Source: Stichopus chloronotus
Taxonomy: Eukaryota; Echinodermata; Holothuroidea; Aspidochirotida; Stichopodidae
Reading direction: 5' to 3'
Assembly: GCA_021234535.1 (NCBI GenBank)
Contig: CM037848.1
Location: 15,269,444-15,333,443, forward strand
Length of the DNA: 64,000 bases
This document shows positions 50,955 through 62,909 of the stretch, piece by piece (positions within the stretch are counted from its first letter, which is position 1; the number at the start of each line of letters is the position of its first letter). The translations under genes and the position numbers were made by a program. The notes under the pieces were generated by a model. It was not told where the DNA came from, searched no databases, and worked only from the letters and a program-made list of their open reading frames with translations.

Positions 50955-51030
50955 GACGCACACACACACGAGGATACAAACACACACGCCAAGTTAAATG
51001 CATTGGTTCCTCTTGCTAACGCAAGGAACC
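50955..51030 (-). repeat. inverted copy of the 42.35 kb repeat end
   Basis: On the minus strand it reads GGTTCCTTGCGTTAGCAAG, AGGAACCAATGCATTTAACTT and then GT-rich sequence. It abuts two tandem arrays, so all three probably belong to one composite repeat. Confidence 0.65.
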
Positions 51031-51049
51031 AAAAAATCACAAATAATTA

Positions 51050-51640
51050 TTTAAAAAAAAGTAATTACAAATGACAAATCGGACGAGTTCAAACAAAATG
51101 GTGCCGTACATAGTCAAAGGCAGTCGTTGCACTATGTCACAAGTGATTACGTAATCAACATATGACATGGACTGAATTTTATGGTTTGTAGATCAATTTC
51201 TATCAACTCGGATCCCATCAAATACAAATGATTATATATGACATTTCGGACGAGGTCAAACAAAATGGTGCCACCCATGGCCGAGGACGGTCACTGCACT
51301 ATGTCACAAGTGATTACGTATTCACCATACGACATGGATTGAATTTTATCGTTTTTGGTTCCATTTCTATCAGCTGGGGGGCATATCAATTACAAATGAA
51401 TACAAAATCGGGTCTGTTAATTAGACTGGATCCTACCTAATCGACGATAAAAGAAAAAAAATCACGAATAATTATTTCAACAAAGTAATTACAAATGACA
51501 AATCGGACGAAGTCAAACAAAATGGTGCCGTGCATAGCCAAGGGCGGTCGTTGCACTACTATGACACGTTTGATTACGTAATCAACATATGACATGGACT
51601 GAATTTTATCGTTTTTAGATCGATTTATCAACTATGGGCC
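51050..51640 (+). repeat. tandem/direct repeat, 3 copies of about 165-257 bp
   Basis: 'GACAAATCGGACGAG.TCAAACAAAATGGTGCC' starts at 51073, 51240 and 51497. Each is followed by 'GGTC.TTGCACTATGTCAC', 'TGATTACGTAATCAACATATGACATGG' and 'TGAATTTTATCGTTTTT'. Copies 1 and 3 are closer to each other than to copy 2. Confidence 0.88.
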
Positions 51641-52142
51641 TATAAAAAAAAAATGCTACAGAATCATGCTTTAAAATTAGAACATCACACAAGCAAATGG
51701 CGGATGGAATAAATAATCAATCAATTTTATTTATTTTAAATTATTCCATTTACACTTCATATTCCGGACCAGGCCTACGTGTCAGGATTCTGGACCTGGA
51801 TTACGTGTCTGGCATTAATTTATGTATTTATGTTGGAAACATATTCCTGTTTCAGAAAGACCTGTATCATTAATGACTTAACTTTGTCGTAATGTAATTT
51901 CACAATTAAATGCCACTCCACCGAGTCTACTGGGAAGGGTATTTGCTATGTCTTCTGTATTTCCTTGCATGGGAAGCCGTCAATGCCACATGAAGACTGA
52001 GAAACCACTGGGAAAAGTCTTTCGTATGGTTTTCATTAGGAAAAAAAGGTGGGGGGGTACGTTTTACGTTATAATTATTTAAAGGGTTGTCGATATCCTT
52101 CGGCATTGTAAATGTACTAAAGATTAAGAATATGTAAGGAAC

Positions 52143-53405
52143 TAAAGAGGCTCATTGAGTTGTTTCGTGAAATTCACTAACTTTTCTTAACCTATCAAAT
52201 TTCCTTAACATACTAATGACAAATGGTTAAACTAACAAAATCACTAGGTTACCGCCCGCGAGACCGAAGGTCCGCGATACCGAAGATCCGAGAGACCGAA
52301 GGTCCGCGAGAAAAAATTTCCAGTTTCATTCAAGGACATCCCATTCGTTATAGAAAATATTAAAGTTAAATGTTGTAACGTCGGCCCTTTTAAGTTTTTA
52401 TTGGGACGATCTCTCTACCAGTCTCTGACAAAGCATCTTAATGAAAAGGGAGGAGATAACTTAGTCAACTTGCACTATTTTGTGCAAGTTTGGTCAGCTT
52501 CAATGGTTATCATTTTTGTTTTTAAAATATATTTCCAGAAAACGAAGATGATGGTTTCACTTTTTTCATGTGACCTTGAGAGGGGTAGAAGCTTATGGCC
52601 CCAATTGGTGACCTTGAAATAAGAATCGAAACATGTTATGTTGTTACCTGTTGAATTATTTTTTAATGATTTTTTATTATTATTATTTTCTTGTCGTCTT
52701 ATAACTTCCTTTTTGGACTTACTGTTTTTCCAGCCGTCCCCACAGAATGTAATATATTCACTACGGCGTCCCATAAGTTCATTTCAAAATGTCCCTTCAG
52801 TTCACTTGTGAGGTTCAAAAATAAATAAAGAAATCATACATTCCAAGAGTTCATACGATCGTGTTGATGTCCTATAATTTCAAATGGGTGTAACAAAAGT
52901 TTAGTAAATGTCCCATAAGGTCAGCCTAAAAGGAGGTGCCATAAGTTAAAAAAAGTCCTATAAAATCAAACGTTCATATCTCTAGTGGAAACCCATTTAC
53001 ATCGGTCTCGAGGGCCTTATTTGAATTTCGGTCTAGCAGACGATCACACGTCAAACCAGAAACAGCTTCGTCCATATCCTTCAATGCAATTTCGGACTCG
53101 CGGACCTTCGGTCTCGCGGGAAAGCCCCAATCCTAATGTTTCATATACAAAGGAACACTAATAAAGTGAGCAATTAACGATTCAATTTGTGCTTTGATAA
53201 TTCGTGACCAGACACTTTCTCATGTTAGTACTTAGGCATATTCATGTACATGCATCCAGCACAATTAAAGGTCAAGAATTCGCAAAGGTTTTATAACTAC
53301 TGGATGTGAAACTTGAACAATTATGTTAATCATAAGTATTTTCATGGGTTTATACCTTTCAAAATCATCATAAACTTATTGTTATCAACTCAATGAGCCC
53401 CTTTA
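52143..53405 (+). mobile_element. TIR element (family R5) copy 2, with a nested insertion
   Basis: The ends TAAAGAGGCTCATTGAGTTG (52143-52162) and CAACTCAATGAGCCCCTTTA (53386-53405) are inverted repeats with one mismatch. Outer sequence matches copy 1 (20461-21714) on both sides. Copy 2 lacks the 145-bp tandem array and instead contains the 52255-53120 element. There is no transposase. Confidence 0.8.
52255..53120. mobile_element. nested element with 23-bp terminal inverted repeats
   Basis: The left end CCCGCGAGACCGAAGGTCCG.. (52255-52277) is perfectly inverted at 53098-53120, and imperfect pairing continues inward. The left end carries further tandem GAGACCGAAGGTCCGCGAG units up to about 52311. 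It is 866 bp, internally AT-rich, with no recognisable transposase. No clear target-site duplication was seen. Homologous flanks of family R5 place it as an insertion. Confidence 0.75.
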
Positions 53406-53409
53406 AAGG

Positions 53410-56195
53410 AAGATGTGATGCTTGAAGGAGCAAAAATAGCCTTCATTGTCTATTCTCCATCATTCTCCTCCATTCGATACCAATCTGGAAAATACCATCT
53501 ACGATATGTTTTTTTTTTTTCAGGAGAAATTTCATTCATTAAATTGTTAATTACGGAAGAAAGAAGAGTGATTCCTATTTTTTCGGGTAAAAGTTAGCAG
53601 AACCAGGCCCTGTAGTAAATGTGCAGCTTTTCCGTGTGAAGACCCCACAACAAAAACACATTGCTGCAGGAAATTAGGCTTCTTTTGGACAAATAGGCCA
53701 TGCTACGGTAGTTTGTACAGCTTTTACAACTATACGAAATATATCCAGTCTTTTGGTGCGCTTTTGGCATTGCAGGGAAAACAGCACATCCAGCTTTAAT
53801 TAAAGGCTCAAATATCGAAACCAACACACAACATGCGTTTCCTCTGAAAAATCTAAACAAACGTAAATTCAATACACCACTCTAGATCCGGTATGCATTT
53901 ACAGTCAGTTATTTTTATGTTATGTTCTCTATCTAATCCGCAAAAGTTTAAGCATGTTCTCCGTCTCCATCTTTATTAAGGAGACTACCATCAACAAAGA
54001 AGTCTTGCAAACTCATTTTATTAAACAATACAACTCACCAAGGAGTCGTCAGAGGGTACCACCAACCACGAAAAGCCCATTTAGAGGATTGACCATCATC
54101 GAAGACCGTACATCAGATAATCCATGGATCAGAAAGCTCAGTTTCCCAGGTTCTACTACAGACTTTGGCGTAAACCTGCGTCAGATTTGTCAGCAATGTA
54201 GAATTTGTTGCTAAGTGCACTATGTCGGCATGCCAAGATAAGAGTGAAACAGTTGACCAAGTTTCCGATTATTAGGATCCGGAAAAGTTGAAATAAGCAC
54301 TGTTCGAAATATCCGTAGTCTCCAGTACAACCTCCACTGAATTATGTAAGATTATTTGATATAAATGTTGACGTTGTTACCGTGAAAGCAGTATTTAAAA
54401 CACCGCTGATACCAACGTATGCCGAGTTGGTCACGGGAAGCTAGTGGTCAAGGAGAATTCACTATACGTTCAGTGATCTCACGTGCAGAGAAAAGTATTT
54501 ACTTGGCTTGATTCTCCGGTCACTGACTACATACAAACTCAACGAAATACAACTAACCACTTAACCTAGAGACGCATAAACTGATTAACATAACAAATAC
54601 AAACGTTAGCATGATAAAGGGTAAGCTCCAACAGGTGGAACATAAGTCAACAGCTGAGAAGGTAGCAAGAGATAATACAAATAAATTCAACTAATGGAAT
54701 TCCATACATCAATTTCCTTACACTAACGTCATGATAAGATGTAATGTTGTGCTCCCTAGGCAAGACGGCTTGAAATTAAAAAAAAAAGTGTGTCGTGTGT
54801 GACTTTGCCTGGCTCCACTATTTTGTTGGTATCGTCCTTCATTTTATGCCAAAAATTAATAGAATAGCATTGATCTGTTTGGTATGACCTGTAACAATTG
54901 ATGTTTAATGACAGACTTCTATTAAATGTCTTCTTTCATTATAAACACAATGCAACGAACAATGTATGTGGTCATAAAAGCTTGACCTTGGATTTAGATT
55001 GTGTGCTGTATCTTTAAGTATCTGATAATTCTCTTTTAAGTATAATGGACAAAACTGTCCAAAAAATAAAACTGTCTTTCAAGAAAACCTGCATGCAGTG
55101 TCCACTGAAATGTCTCATAAGAAGAGGACTAAATCTGCCACAACATCACCAGCAAAGAAAAGTGGGTTCAATAAATTAAAAGCGATACTAATGATGGTTA
55201 GAAATTTTGCACTCTATACGTACACTGAGCTTTATATAATAAACAACAGAGATTTGGCCAAGGAGTCTTACATTTAATAAAATATCTGTGCATGTTTCCC
55301 TCACGGAAATGCCTTAATTTACTTTTATCAATACCGGTATGTTGATTTTCTTACAGCTAGCTCTTGTCAGCTACCTTAATACAGTCATATAAAACACATG
55401 TAACATCTTCTCCAAGGATGTTGCCTTCTGGTGCTATATTGTACCATTTCTCACATTTAATAAAGTGATACATTTTTTGTTTGATGCATGAGAAAGAATA
55501 TCCAGTGGACCGCCTCTGAAGAAAATGAAGTAAAAAACTATTTCAGAAATTTCATTGAGGGCAGATCTAATCACAAACCACCACGTAAGCTGTATATTGT
55601 GTAATTCTTGCTCTGTTGTACTCTCTTTGCCAGTACCTTCCCTGCAGCATATGAAATAACCAATTTGCACTCTTACAAGTATGGGGTAATGGGACTGGGC
55701 TGGGGAGTCAGAACCATGAGTCTCGATCCACAGGGAACTACACCTGTTGCATGCTAGCAAAACAACTAGCCCAGTATTATATATCTCCCAATTCCTTCTC
55801 TGGTAACTAGCTGTCACCATATTGTGACATACACTTCTGTGCCAGCTGGATGGGGATTAAGCCAGTCCGATCCTGTATAGGTCTACTCTGGTTTAGTTTA
55901 ATACATTTAGCATTACTGGCTGATTTATGAACTTTGGCACATTATTTTCATTTACTTACTCCTGATCAGCAAACTGCAACGTGCAAGTCAGTTTTTCCAT
56001 GAAGTTTCAGAGCTTCATGGTTTCAATATGACCAAATCATCATTAGAGTTCCCTCTATTCATTCAAGCAAGCTAATATAATTTGTTTCATATGTAAACAT
56101 GCATGATAATATTTTAACTTAGCCTCTTATTTAGTGGATAAACCCTTACATACTTTTTCATGATATACCCCAGTCCTATTCTTAGTAGTTGGGTG
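53410..56195. other. no gene recognised
   Basis: Frames at 53954-54214 (+) and 55434-55820 (-) are open but lack recognisable domains or convincing splice context. No repeat partner found in the window. Confidence 0.4.
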
Positions 56196-56196
56196 A

Positions 56197-56752
56197 CATG
56201 AAAATGACATTTTGGTGTATTGGGTGCGTTAAGCATTGAGAATATTTAAAATATCCATAAATTTCATCAAAATCCCTCAAAGGTTGACTAATGTACAGGA
56301 AAATTAGTGTCTCACATCTGTATTATGAATAAACGGCATTGGCTGAGTATGCAAATTTATGATGTTAAGAAGTAGACTCCTATGATATGTCTTATGTTAA
56401 TCCTTTGTATATGTAACCTTTGTTTCAAGGACATTTGAGAATTTAATATCCCCAGAGGGTTTTGTTTTGGAAGCCTGTATTTTCCTCTTCAAGAATATTG
56501 ATATCACTTACCAATGTGAAACTCATTAACTAAGAGGCAAAATGTATAGGATTAACAAAAGAAATACTGACGCTGTATAACACTCCACGTCATCTGTTTT
56601 TCATTTTTCTCAAACTTTGAAAAGTGATCTCAAAAACGGTAAAAGATAAACAAAATTCCAAGGGATTTTCACTCAGGGCTTTACTTTGCAGCTTCTGAAT
56701 GAAGGGTGTTTTTTCTAGAAGTGTGTCACACAACCTTTAACACAATTCTGTG
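56197..56752 (+). repeat. interspersed repeat (family R3), partner at 13889-14415
   Basis: About 555 bp, same orientation as the PGRP-A intron 4 copy. The differences include a short extra segment 'TTTCAAGGACATTTGAGAATTTA'-like near 56425. It lies about 100 bases upstream of the candidate exon at 56860. Confidence 0.8.
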
Positions 56753-56859
56753 AGGAACTAAGTAACTACCTGGATTGCTTGATTGTCTTTCTGCTATATA
56801 TGTAAGCTTTGATGGATCCATGCATGTATGCATTTCTTGTTTCTTCTTTTTTCATGCAG

Positions 56860-57005
56860 GCAAAAAGGAGGTAGAAGACTACATAAAAGGATCCCAATAT
56901 GTGTCGTACCACTGGAAAACAGTCAAGAATAAAGTGATGAACGAAGTAGCCAAAGCTACAAACAAAGTCAAACAAAGAGAGCTGAGTATGGGAATATCTG
57001 TTTAA
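56860..57005 (+). CDS. candidate terminal exon of an unidentified gene
   Basis: A strong acceptor (TTTCTTGTTTCTTCTTTTTTCATGCAG) is followed by an open frame, entering in the phase that needs two bases to complete a codon. It encodes about 48 residues (KKEVEDYIKGSQYVSYHW, then TVKNKVMNEVAKATNKVKQR) and stops at TAA 57003-57005. The product is Lys/Glu-rich and could form an amphipathic helix. I do not recognise the family. Upstream exons were not found in the window, so it may be a remnant or a chance frame. Confidence 0.4.
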
Positions 57006-58600
57006 AAGCTTAAGGACCTTATCACATTTGGACAGGTTAAAGTTTATGATAAAAGTGTCCCTTTTAAAGTCTGTTACATATCATGATTTGCTTGATTACA
57101 CGTTAATGAGTCAATAGTCTAGATGCTCTTATAAACAATATGAACACATGCATTACTAGCCTTATTTTGGTGGTTTTCTTCAGTGTTGGATGCTACCTGT
57201 CATGTTCCAGTGTCCATCGCGCTACAATACCAGTCTGGGTCTGTTTTGTTTGGGATTTTGATCACATGCAGAGTCTGATCATCTGAAAATTCCTACAAAA
57301 ACCCTGATAACATCAAAGCAGTTTGGCATATGGTCACATGTCAAACTTGTCAAATGATATGTGCCTGTCCAGTCTTTTGGCATTCACTCTACCCACAATG
57401 AGGAAAAAATTAATTAGCAAATGCTCCATTTAGCAGAATCCTTAAATAACTGTGCTACATGTACATCCTGCACTGGTCTGCCTTACCTTCACCCTTAGGT
57501 GGTAATATGTAATCCAGCAGGGAATAAACATGTAACAGTCTTTGAAAGGAACAGTTTCATCATGTTACTGTATAATATTGAGCTGAAAGAATATTAATTT
57601 CTAACCTCTAAGAAACTACAACAGACAATGCTAGAACATCAGCTCATGTACACCCAGCTACTTACGATCTTTCCAACAAAAAAAAAAAAAACAGCACAAC
57701 TGAATTTAAACTGAACTTCCTGAGAAAGCAGAGCCAATAGGAAATCTTCGTTTGACCCACATGTGTGAAAGTAATTTGCAATTCTGTTGTCACATGACAC
57801 CAAACTAAACAAAGGACTGTCTAACTTCAATGGGTCTTGTCCATGTTGACCTTGGAAGTCCAATATGCTCATGTCAGCCTAGGCCTCAGAAAGAGTTTGC
57901 TTATTTCAGCCCCATGACTTTAGTGCACAGCAGTGTCCGCCCAATGTCGCACCCACAACTATTTTATGTCAGACCAACTTAGTTTTAATACCGACCCTGA
58001 CATTTCACTGTTGGCCTCATTGTCAGGTCTGACATCCTCATTGTTGGGGTTGACATCCACTGTTGGCCTTAATGTCAGGGTAAAGTTAGCTCCATGTAAC
58101 AGCCAATGGGATGAAATGCACAGTGATTTGACATTTGCTAATTGCCATTGTGGAACAAAATGTACGTATCACTTCTATCAATTATGGAAAGTAACTTGTG
58201 TCTGAAACTTTAGGACTTTCACTTGGATCAAGATCTTTTGTAACAATGTGAAGAATGTTATGTGAAATACGTTGTTATCTATGTCATTATTTTTTCCAAT
58301 TTTTTTTACATAATTTCAAGAAAGACCCAAACTACTGACTCAACTATGAGACTTTTTTCTTTCATTTACCATCAGAAATTTTAATGAGGAGTAATTTTAT
58401 AAGTATCTTAACATGTATCTTTCCATTGTACTTGGGTTTACCTCGGAAAAGTAATTAAGCCACTACAGATTAACAGTGTAAGTGGCTGTGTATGAGAAAG
58501 AGAGTTGTTCGAGAGAAAAAAAAAAGACTATTGCACTTCCGCTTTCTCTTTATGAAGTAGTAAAATATTACTGACTTTCAAAATCTGATTTTGATAAAGC
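57006..58600. other. no gene recognised; short GACAT/TGTTGG repeats
   Basis: If 56860-57005 is a terminal exon, its start would be 3' UTR. 57985-58080 has a few direct repeats of 'CTGACATC...TCATTGTTGG' words. Confidence 0.35.
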
Positions 58601-58609
58601 TATAACCAA

Positions 58610-59310
58610 GGTAGCCATGATTGTCTGAGTGTGTCAGCATTTGCACATTGTATGTGAACTCATTATCTTAAGAAGAAAGGCTTGGACTGATGACATACTT
58701 GTTATGTAAATAGTATGTCGGTGAACGACATCACGTACAAAAACCTTATTGCTTTTTATGAAAATCAAAGGTCAGCAGAGTTCAAAATGGAAAACCCTGG
58801 AAAAACTTCAAGAATACAAGTGTTGGCTGATCCTGTATTTGCCAGGTATATCAATCATTTTGCACATGCAATTTTTTTTATTTGTCAATGGAGATCATTT
58901 TAAGTGTAAATACTAAAATCTTTTAACACAACATATCAACAACAAAAGTTTGAAGTTATTACATGTTTAATGCATTTCATAAATCACATTGGGCATAAGA
59001 ACATTGTTTCTTGGGGGGGGGGGGGGACCCAGAGTCAACTGTCATTAGATGTCAAAGTGTAAGCCTTGTAAACACACTTTTCTCAAGACAGGAAGCTTAC
59101 TTGATCTGGGCCTGTTCCACAAAGCGTGACAGGCCCACAGGATTCATACTTACGATCAATCTTATGACTTTGTTATGTTGGTTTCTGATCTCATACATAG
59201 CTTGTGATGGACCATGTTATGTGGGTAACAGTTCTATTGTTCTTTTTTGTATAGTTCAAGCTCACCTGGGCTCAGCAGAGGTTGAACTGTACTGTGCAAA
59301 CATTTCATTT
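58610..59310 (+). repeat. diverged single units related to the 145-bp repeat of 20.6-21.3 kb
   Basis: 'AAGGTCAGCAGAG.TCAAA' (near 58768), 'TTGTAAACACAC.TTTCTCAAGA' (near 59065) and 'CTCAGCAGAGGTTGAACTGTACTGTGCAAAC' (near 59270) match the blocks of that array at similar spacing. A 14-base G run interrupts (59013-59026). Confidence 0.45.
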
Positions 59311-62200
59311 CAATAACGCAAGCTTGAGCTGATACCCGGTACTTGATCAAGTTGACTATAATAGGTTGAGGAAACCTAGTTGTATTATTTTTTTCTAATT
59401 TATTTGACATCCAGTTTAAACAGACTCTTGCATTTAACATTGCAAATGCAGCAACTCAAGAAAGGAAACTTGGAAAATGGCAGCTTCTGACAAGTATCAC
59501 ATTAAGAGCAGGTTGGAAGAAATCAGAAACATTTGAAAACTATGAATTTGTCATACAATACCCCACTGTTTACTGCATTGTGACAAGGTGGTTTGCTGAG
59601 AAAACAGCAACAAAACTGTTATACTTACTTGAATATCTTACTTTAATGAACAGAGTATGGGCATCTCACGCATTTAAAATGTGTAATGCCGGATCAAGTA
59701 GCCTTTATCACCGCCCAAATTCTTTTGCTTATGGATTGTGCTGTGAGCAGTGAGGATATATAGTTGGCATAACAGTCAAACTGCTATAGAGTTTTGCAAA
59801 ATTCAGGCTATGCATAAGCATTACTACAAATATCAGATTTTTTTTTTTTCCTCCAGAGGACTAGGGGTGTAAGGTGGAATTGAGTTGCACAGTGATTTGC
59901 CCTTGATTGTTGGTCCTCTGAAATGTCATATCTTATATTAAATGTTTATCTTTAAAACTTTGAGACTCACTTTGGTACGATCTTTCACAAGTTTTATTTT
60001 TTCATATCTGTGGAAAAACTTTGCTATGTAAGTAGTTATTTGTTGTATTTTCTGTTCACATATTTTAAGAAGTTCAAACCACGTAACTCAGCTATGAGGT
60101 TCAGTATATAATTTGTTCCTTTTTGACTTCACCTAATATTTTGAGGAAAGTTTACTTTTTAAAGCAATATATAATGGCACATGTCTTTCCATGTTACACA
60201 TGTGTAACTCCTGATAATCAAAAAGATCACAGAGCAATAGTGTGGTTTTGTGTGTGTATGGGGGGGGGGGGGGATTTGTTTTAATGTAATCTCAGTGAAA
60301 GAGATGTTGCTTCGCCTTGATCAAGAGAACAGATCATTTGCCAGCACATAGTTTTATATGCATATCTGTTGCCATAATGCTTTTGCCAATGTTGCTGTCT
60401 GATTCAAATAAATATATTAATCACATGAAAGTAAAGCTGTCTTGTCATAACCATTTTGAGTTGTCCCTCTCGACATGGACCAGCCGTTCTCCCTTTGCCC
60501 AACAGTGCTTGTTTAGGCCAATGCTCCAGAGAGAATGGGGGGTGGGGGTGGGGAGGTGGGGAGTTTCAGGCCTTAGGTAATAGACAATTGAAAATCGATT
60601 TGGTTCACATTTTATGCAACACTTAACAATTTTGTACAGACATCATGTACATCTATGATCTTGAACTATGCACTTTGCTGTTATCTGTACATATCCGGCA
60701 AACTGGTCATACTGCTTCATCTCATCGGGGATTTTCTGTCTCCCTGAGCTAGGTGGCAAATTGAAGCTCCATGAATCAGTCGATTTACACGAATTTATAC
60801 AAAGCTATCAACTAAAGACCAACTGTTTGCTCTCAACTAAGCAAGTGATCTACACCTTCCCCCCACCCCCTCCTTTGAACTCTTACATAGCATGTGTGGG
60901 ATTTCAAAATTTCTAAAGGGGTTTTGGTTATTTTCAGGAAGGGGACCCAGTAACGTTTGTTCATCAGACAAATTAATTACTTCACCGATACATAATTAAT
61001 GCAGCTAGAGATGTAGGAGAACGTTATACCCTCCGTATTACCCATCCCCATAGCATGTATATATCTGATGGGCATGTACAGATTCTGGGCGACGAGAAAT
61101 TTAGTATCCGATTATCTTCACCCCACATTCTAAAAAAAGTTGCTTCCAGCCTAACATTGTAATATTCACAGCTAAAGGCAGCATACTTGGCTTTATGGGT
61201 CCTATCTGGCAAAATGTTGACAGATCGAGTCCTTTTCGGATTAATCTGAATGAACAAATGAACAGTCTGCAGTGTCAACAGCATATCCGGAATAACTTCC
61301 CACTGGGAATAAAGAGCCAGGCGGAGGGTTGCTATGAGAAGACATCATACCAATTAAAAAAAAAAAGACACGAATTATAAGAAAGCCATTATGATTTGCG
61401 CCTCAGCGTCATTTTCCGTCCTGCTGTTGTCTCTTCTTTTGAAGCTTTCTCCATTGTTCTTCCCGCCACGTCTTTTAATGTTTGGCAGGTTTACGTTTTT
61501 CATTTAGTTTAACATTTTCATTACACGTACCAGTTATTTTTAATCCCAATATAAGTATGCGACTATAATGAGCTGGCATTGGAGTAGTAAAATGCTGACT
61601 GACCACAATTTTCTTTCAGCGTATTGACTGAAAATGGCCAATGCTGTTCTGAAAGAAAGTATTTCTAAAACTCCGGTGAATCACCTATTAGACCCACCAC
61701 TTAAAACAACACAATTGCCAAAAGAGTTAAGTATCCGAGAAAGTTGCAGGCGCTACTGAGCTAATGTGAACTTCAAAATGTTTGTAACTATATTCTTTTT
61801 TGGCACAGAAATTATGTCATGTGAACAGATTTATCCGTTTATTTGCATTCATAAGCGGTCGAAATGGCAGAACAAGTACATATATGTCGGTGTCTGTTGA
61901 CAATGAGTAACACAAGGTCGACATACACGATGTCCTTCAAAGGGAGGATTTATGGGTTGTGCCGCTAAGGTATCAAGTTTCGGTTGACATACGGTAAGAG
62001 GACACGATTTTGGCGTATATCTTAGGAACCTGCATGAAATACTTAAAAATGCATACTAGATTATGCGGATGCATGAAGCAACTATGTTAAGCCATAAATT
62101 AATTGTTTTAAGCATTATTAAAATTAATTATGAATAAAATTGCATTTTGTCCTTTTAATGTTCACTTTTAGAAGATGTCCGTCTAAGGTGTGATTTAGTG
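59311..62200. other. intergenic, nothing recognised
   Basis: AT-rich sequence with a 14-base G run at 60260-60273 and G/T-rich sequence near 60535-60560. No exon, RNA gene or repeat with a partner in the window was found. Confidence 0.4.
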
Positions 62201-62209
62201 GTATATATA

Positions 62210-62795
62210 TATACATGCAAGTGATTTGCGTTCCCGGTGTAGAGTGCTCAATACTTGGTGAGAGTAGAGCTGGTATAACACAATAACAACGTGGGATTAC
62301 GTTTAGTCACTACCCGCAGGTTTCGTGCTTACAGTACAGCACTCTTCAGGTGACTGAATCAGCTTGCGCAGTGTGGATTCCGTTGAGCGAGCTGGTTTTA
62401 TGCTTGACTGGTTTTCCACAATACTTGGGGGTGTGTCGACAAGCGCTGAGGTAGTCGTTTCGTTTATTGAGGAGGCGGTTGCCCTTGAAAGTCATGATAC
62501 GTATTTTCTCTTCTCTGCACAGGTTGCATCTCCCAGGGTCTACAGATTTGGGGGGGGGGGGGTTGGTTATGATTTTCCAGCTGATGGAGTAGTTGATGTT
62601 CTGGCGATTTAGCTGCCATATGTATTTGAACAACTCTGTTTCCGTTTCGTACTTAGTGTGTCTGAGGGATTTCGTGTGGTTGGCGAACCGGGATTTGAAT
62701 GTGCCCCCTGTCATCCCTATGTGTGATGCGGTGCTTTCTGGGGTTGTGACGTCGGCTTGGTAGACCACGTTTGCGGTCAGGCAGTTGCCATATAC
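62210..62795 (-). mobile_element. Penelope-like element, 3' part with GIY-YIG endonuclease end
   Basis: The minus-strand frame has homology from about 62795 to its TGA at 62348-62346. It gives the C-terminal domain of Penelope-like retroelements: NCLTANVVYQADVT, SHIGMTGGTFKSRFANH, TELFKYIWQL, ISWKI, RCNLCREEKIRIM, LLNKRNDYLSACRH. These fit the GIY-YIG layout: VVY...HIG for the name motif, the Arg of FKSRF, and the catalytic-type Glu of TELFKYIW. A poly-C tract (62550-62562 in plus-strand G) adds Pro residues in frame before the RCNLC block. The reverse transcriptase is missing: upstream of 62795 the sequence turns into a TA microsatellite. Sequence past the stop (to about 62210) is probably the element's terminal region and includes the hammerhead motif. 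Confidence 0.9.
62305..62355 (-). ncRNA. hammerhead ribozyme motif of the Penelope-like element
   Basis: Minus strand, 5' to 3' from 62355. Stem I strand AGUCAC is followed by core CUGAAGA (62349-62343, fits CUGANGA) and stem II GUGCU / 8-nt loop / AGCAC. GAAA (62324-62321) follows, then stem III ACC-UGCG-GGU, and the cleavage-site base A (62311, allowed as H in UH). The closing stem I strand GUGACU (62310-62305) is fully complementary to the first. All invariant core positions are present and all three stems pair without mismatch. A 3-bp stem III is very short, which for known Penelope hammerheads fits action as a dimer. The element's TGA stop codon lies inside the CUGAAGA core. Confidence 0.88.
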
Positions 62796-62830
62796 ATATA
62801 TATATATATAGCATATATAGCAAAAAAGTT
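62788..62830. repeat. (TA)n microsatellite at the truncation point of the Penelope-like element
   Basis: TATACATATATATATATATAG-type sequence where element homology ends. It may mark the truncation or insertion boundary. Confidence 0.8.
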
Positions 62831-62909
62831 GGGCTTCTTTCTCTAACTTGGATCTAAAAGCAGATGGGTTGAAGTACATGTAGGGGGAAAATTGAGGCAA
62901 TTGATACAA

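Noticed and set aside
53954..54214. 86-codon plus-strand frame starting with a hydrophobic stretch
   Set aside because: No domain recognised, no splice sites in fitting positions and no supporting context. Left unannotated.
55434..55820. 128-codon minus-strand frame
   Set aside because: No recognisable domain, no splice or promoter context, and a composition like its surroundings. Treated as a chance frame.
62364..62612. Plus-strand frame opposite the Penelope-like element
   Set aside because: It is the antisense shadow of the GIY-YIG coding region.
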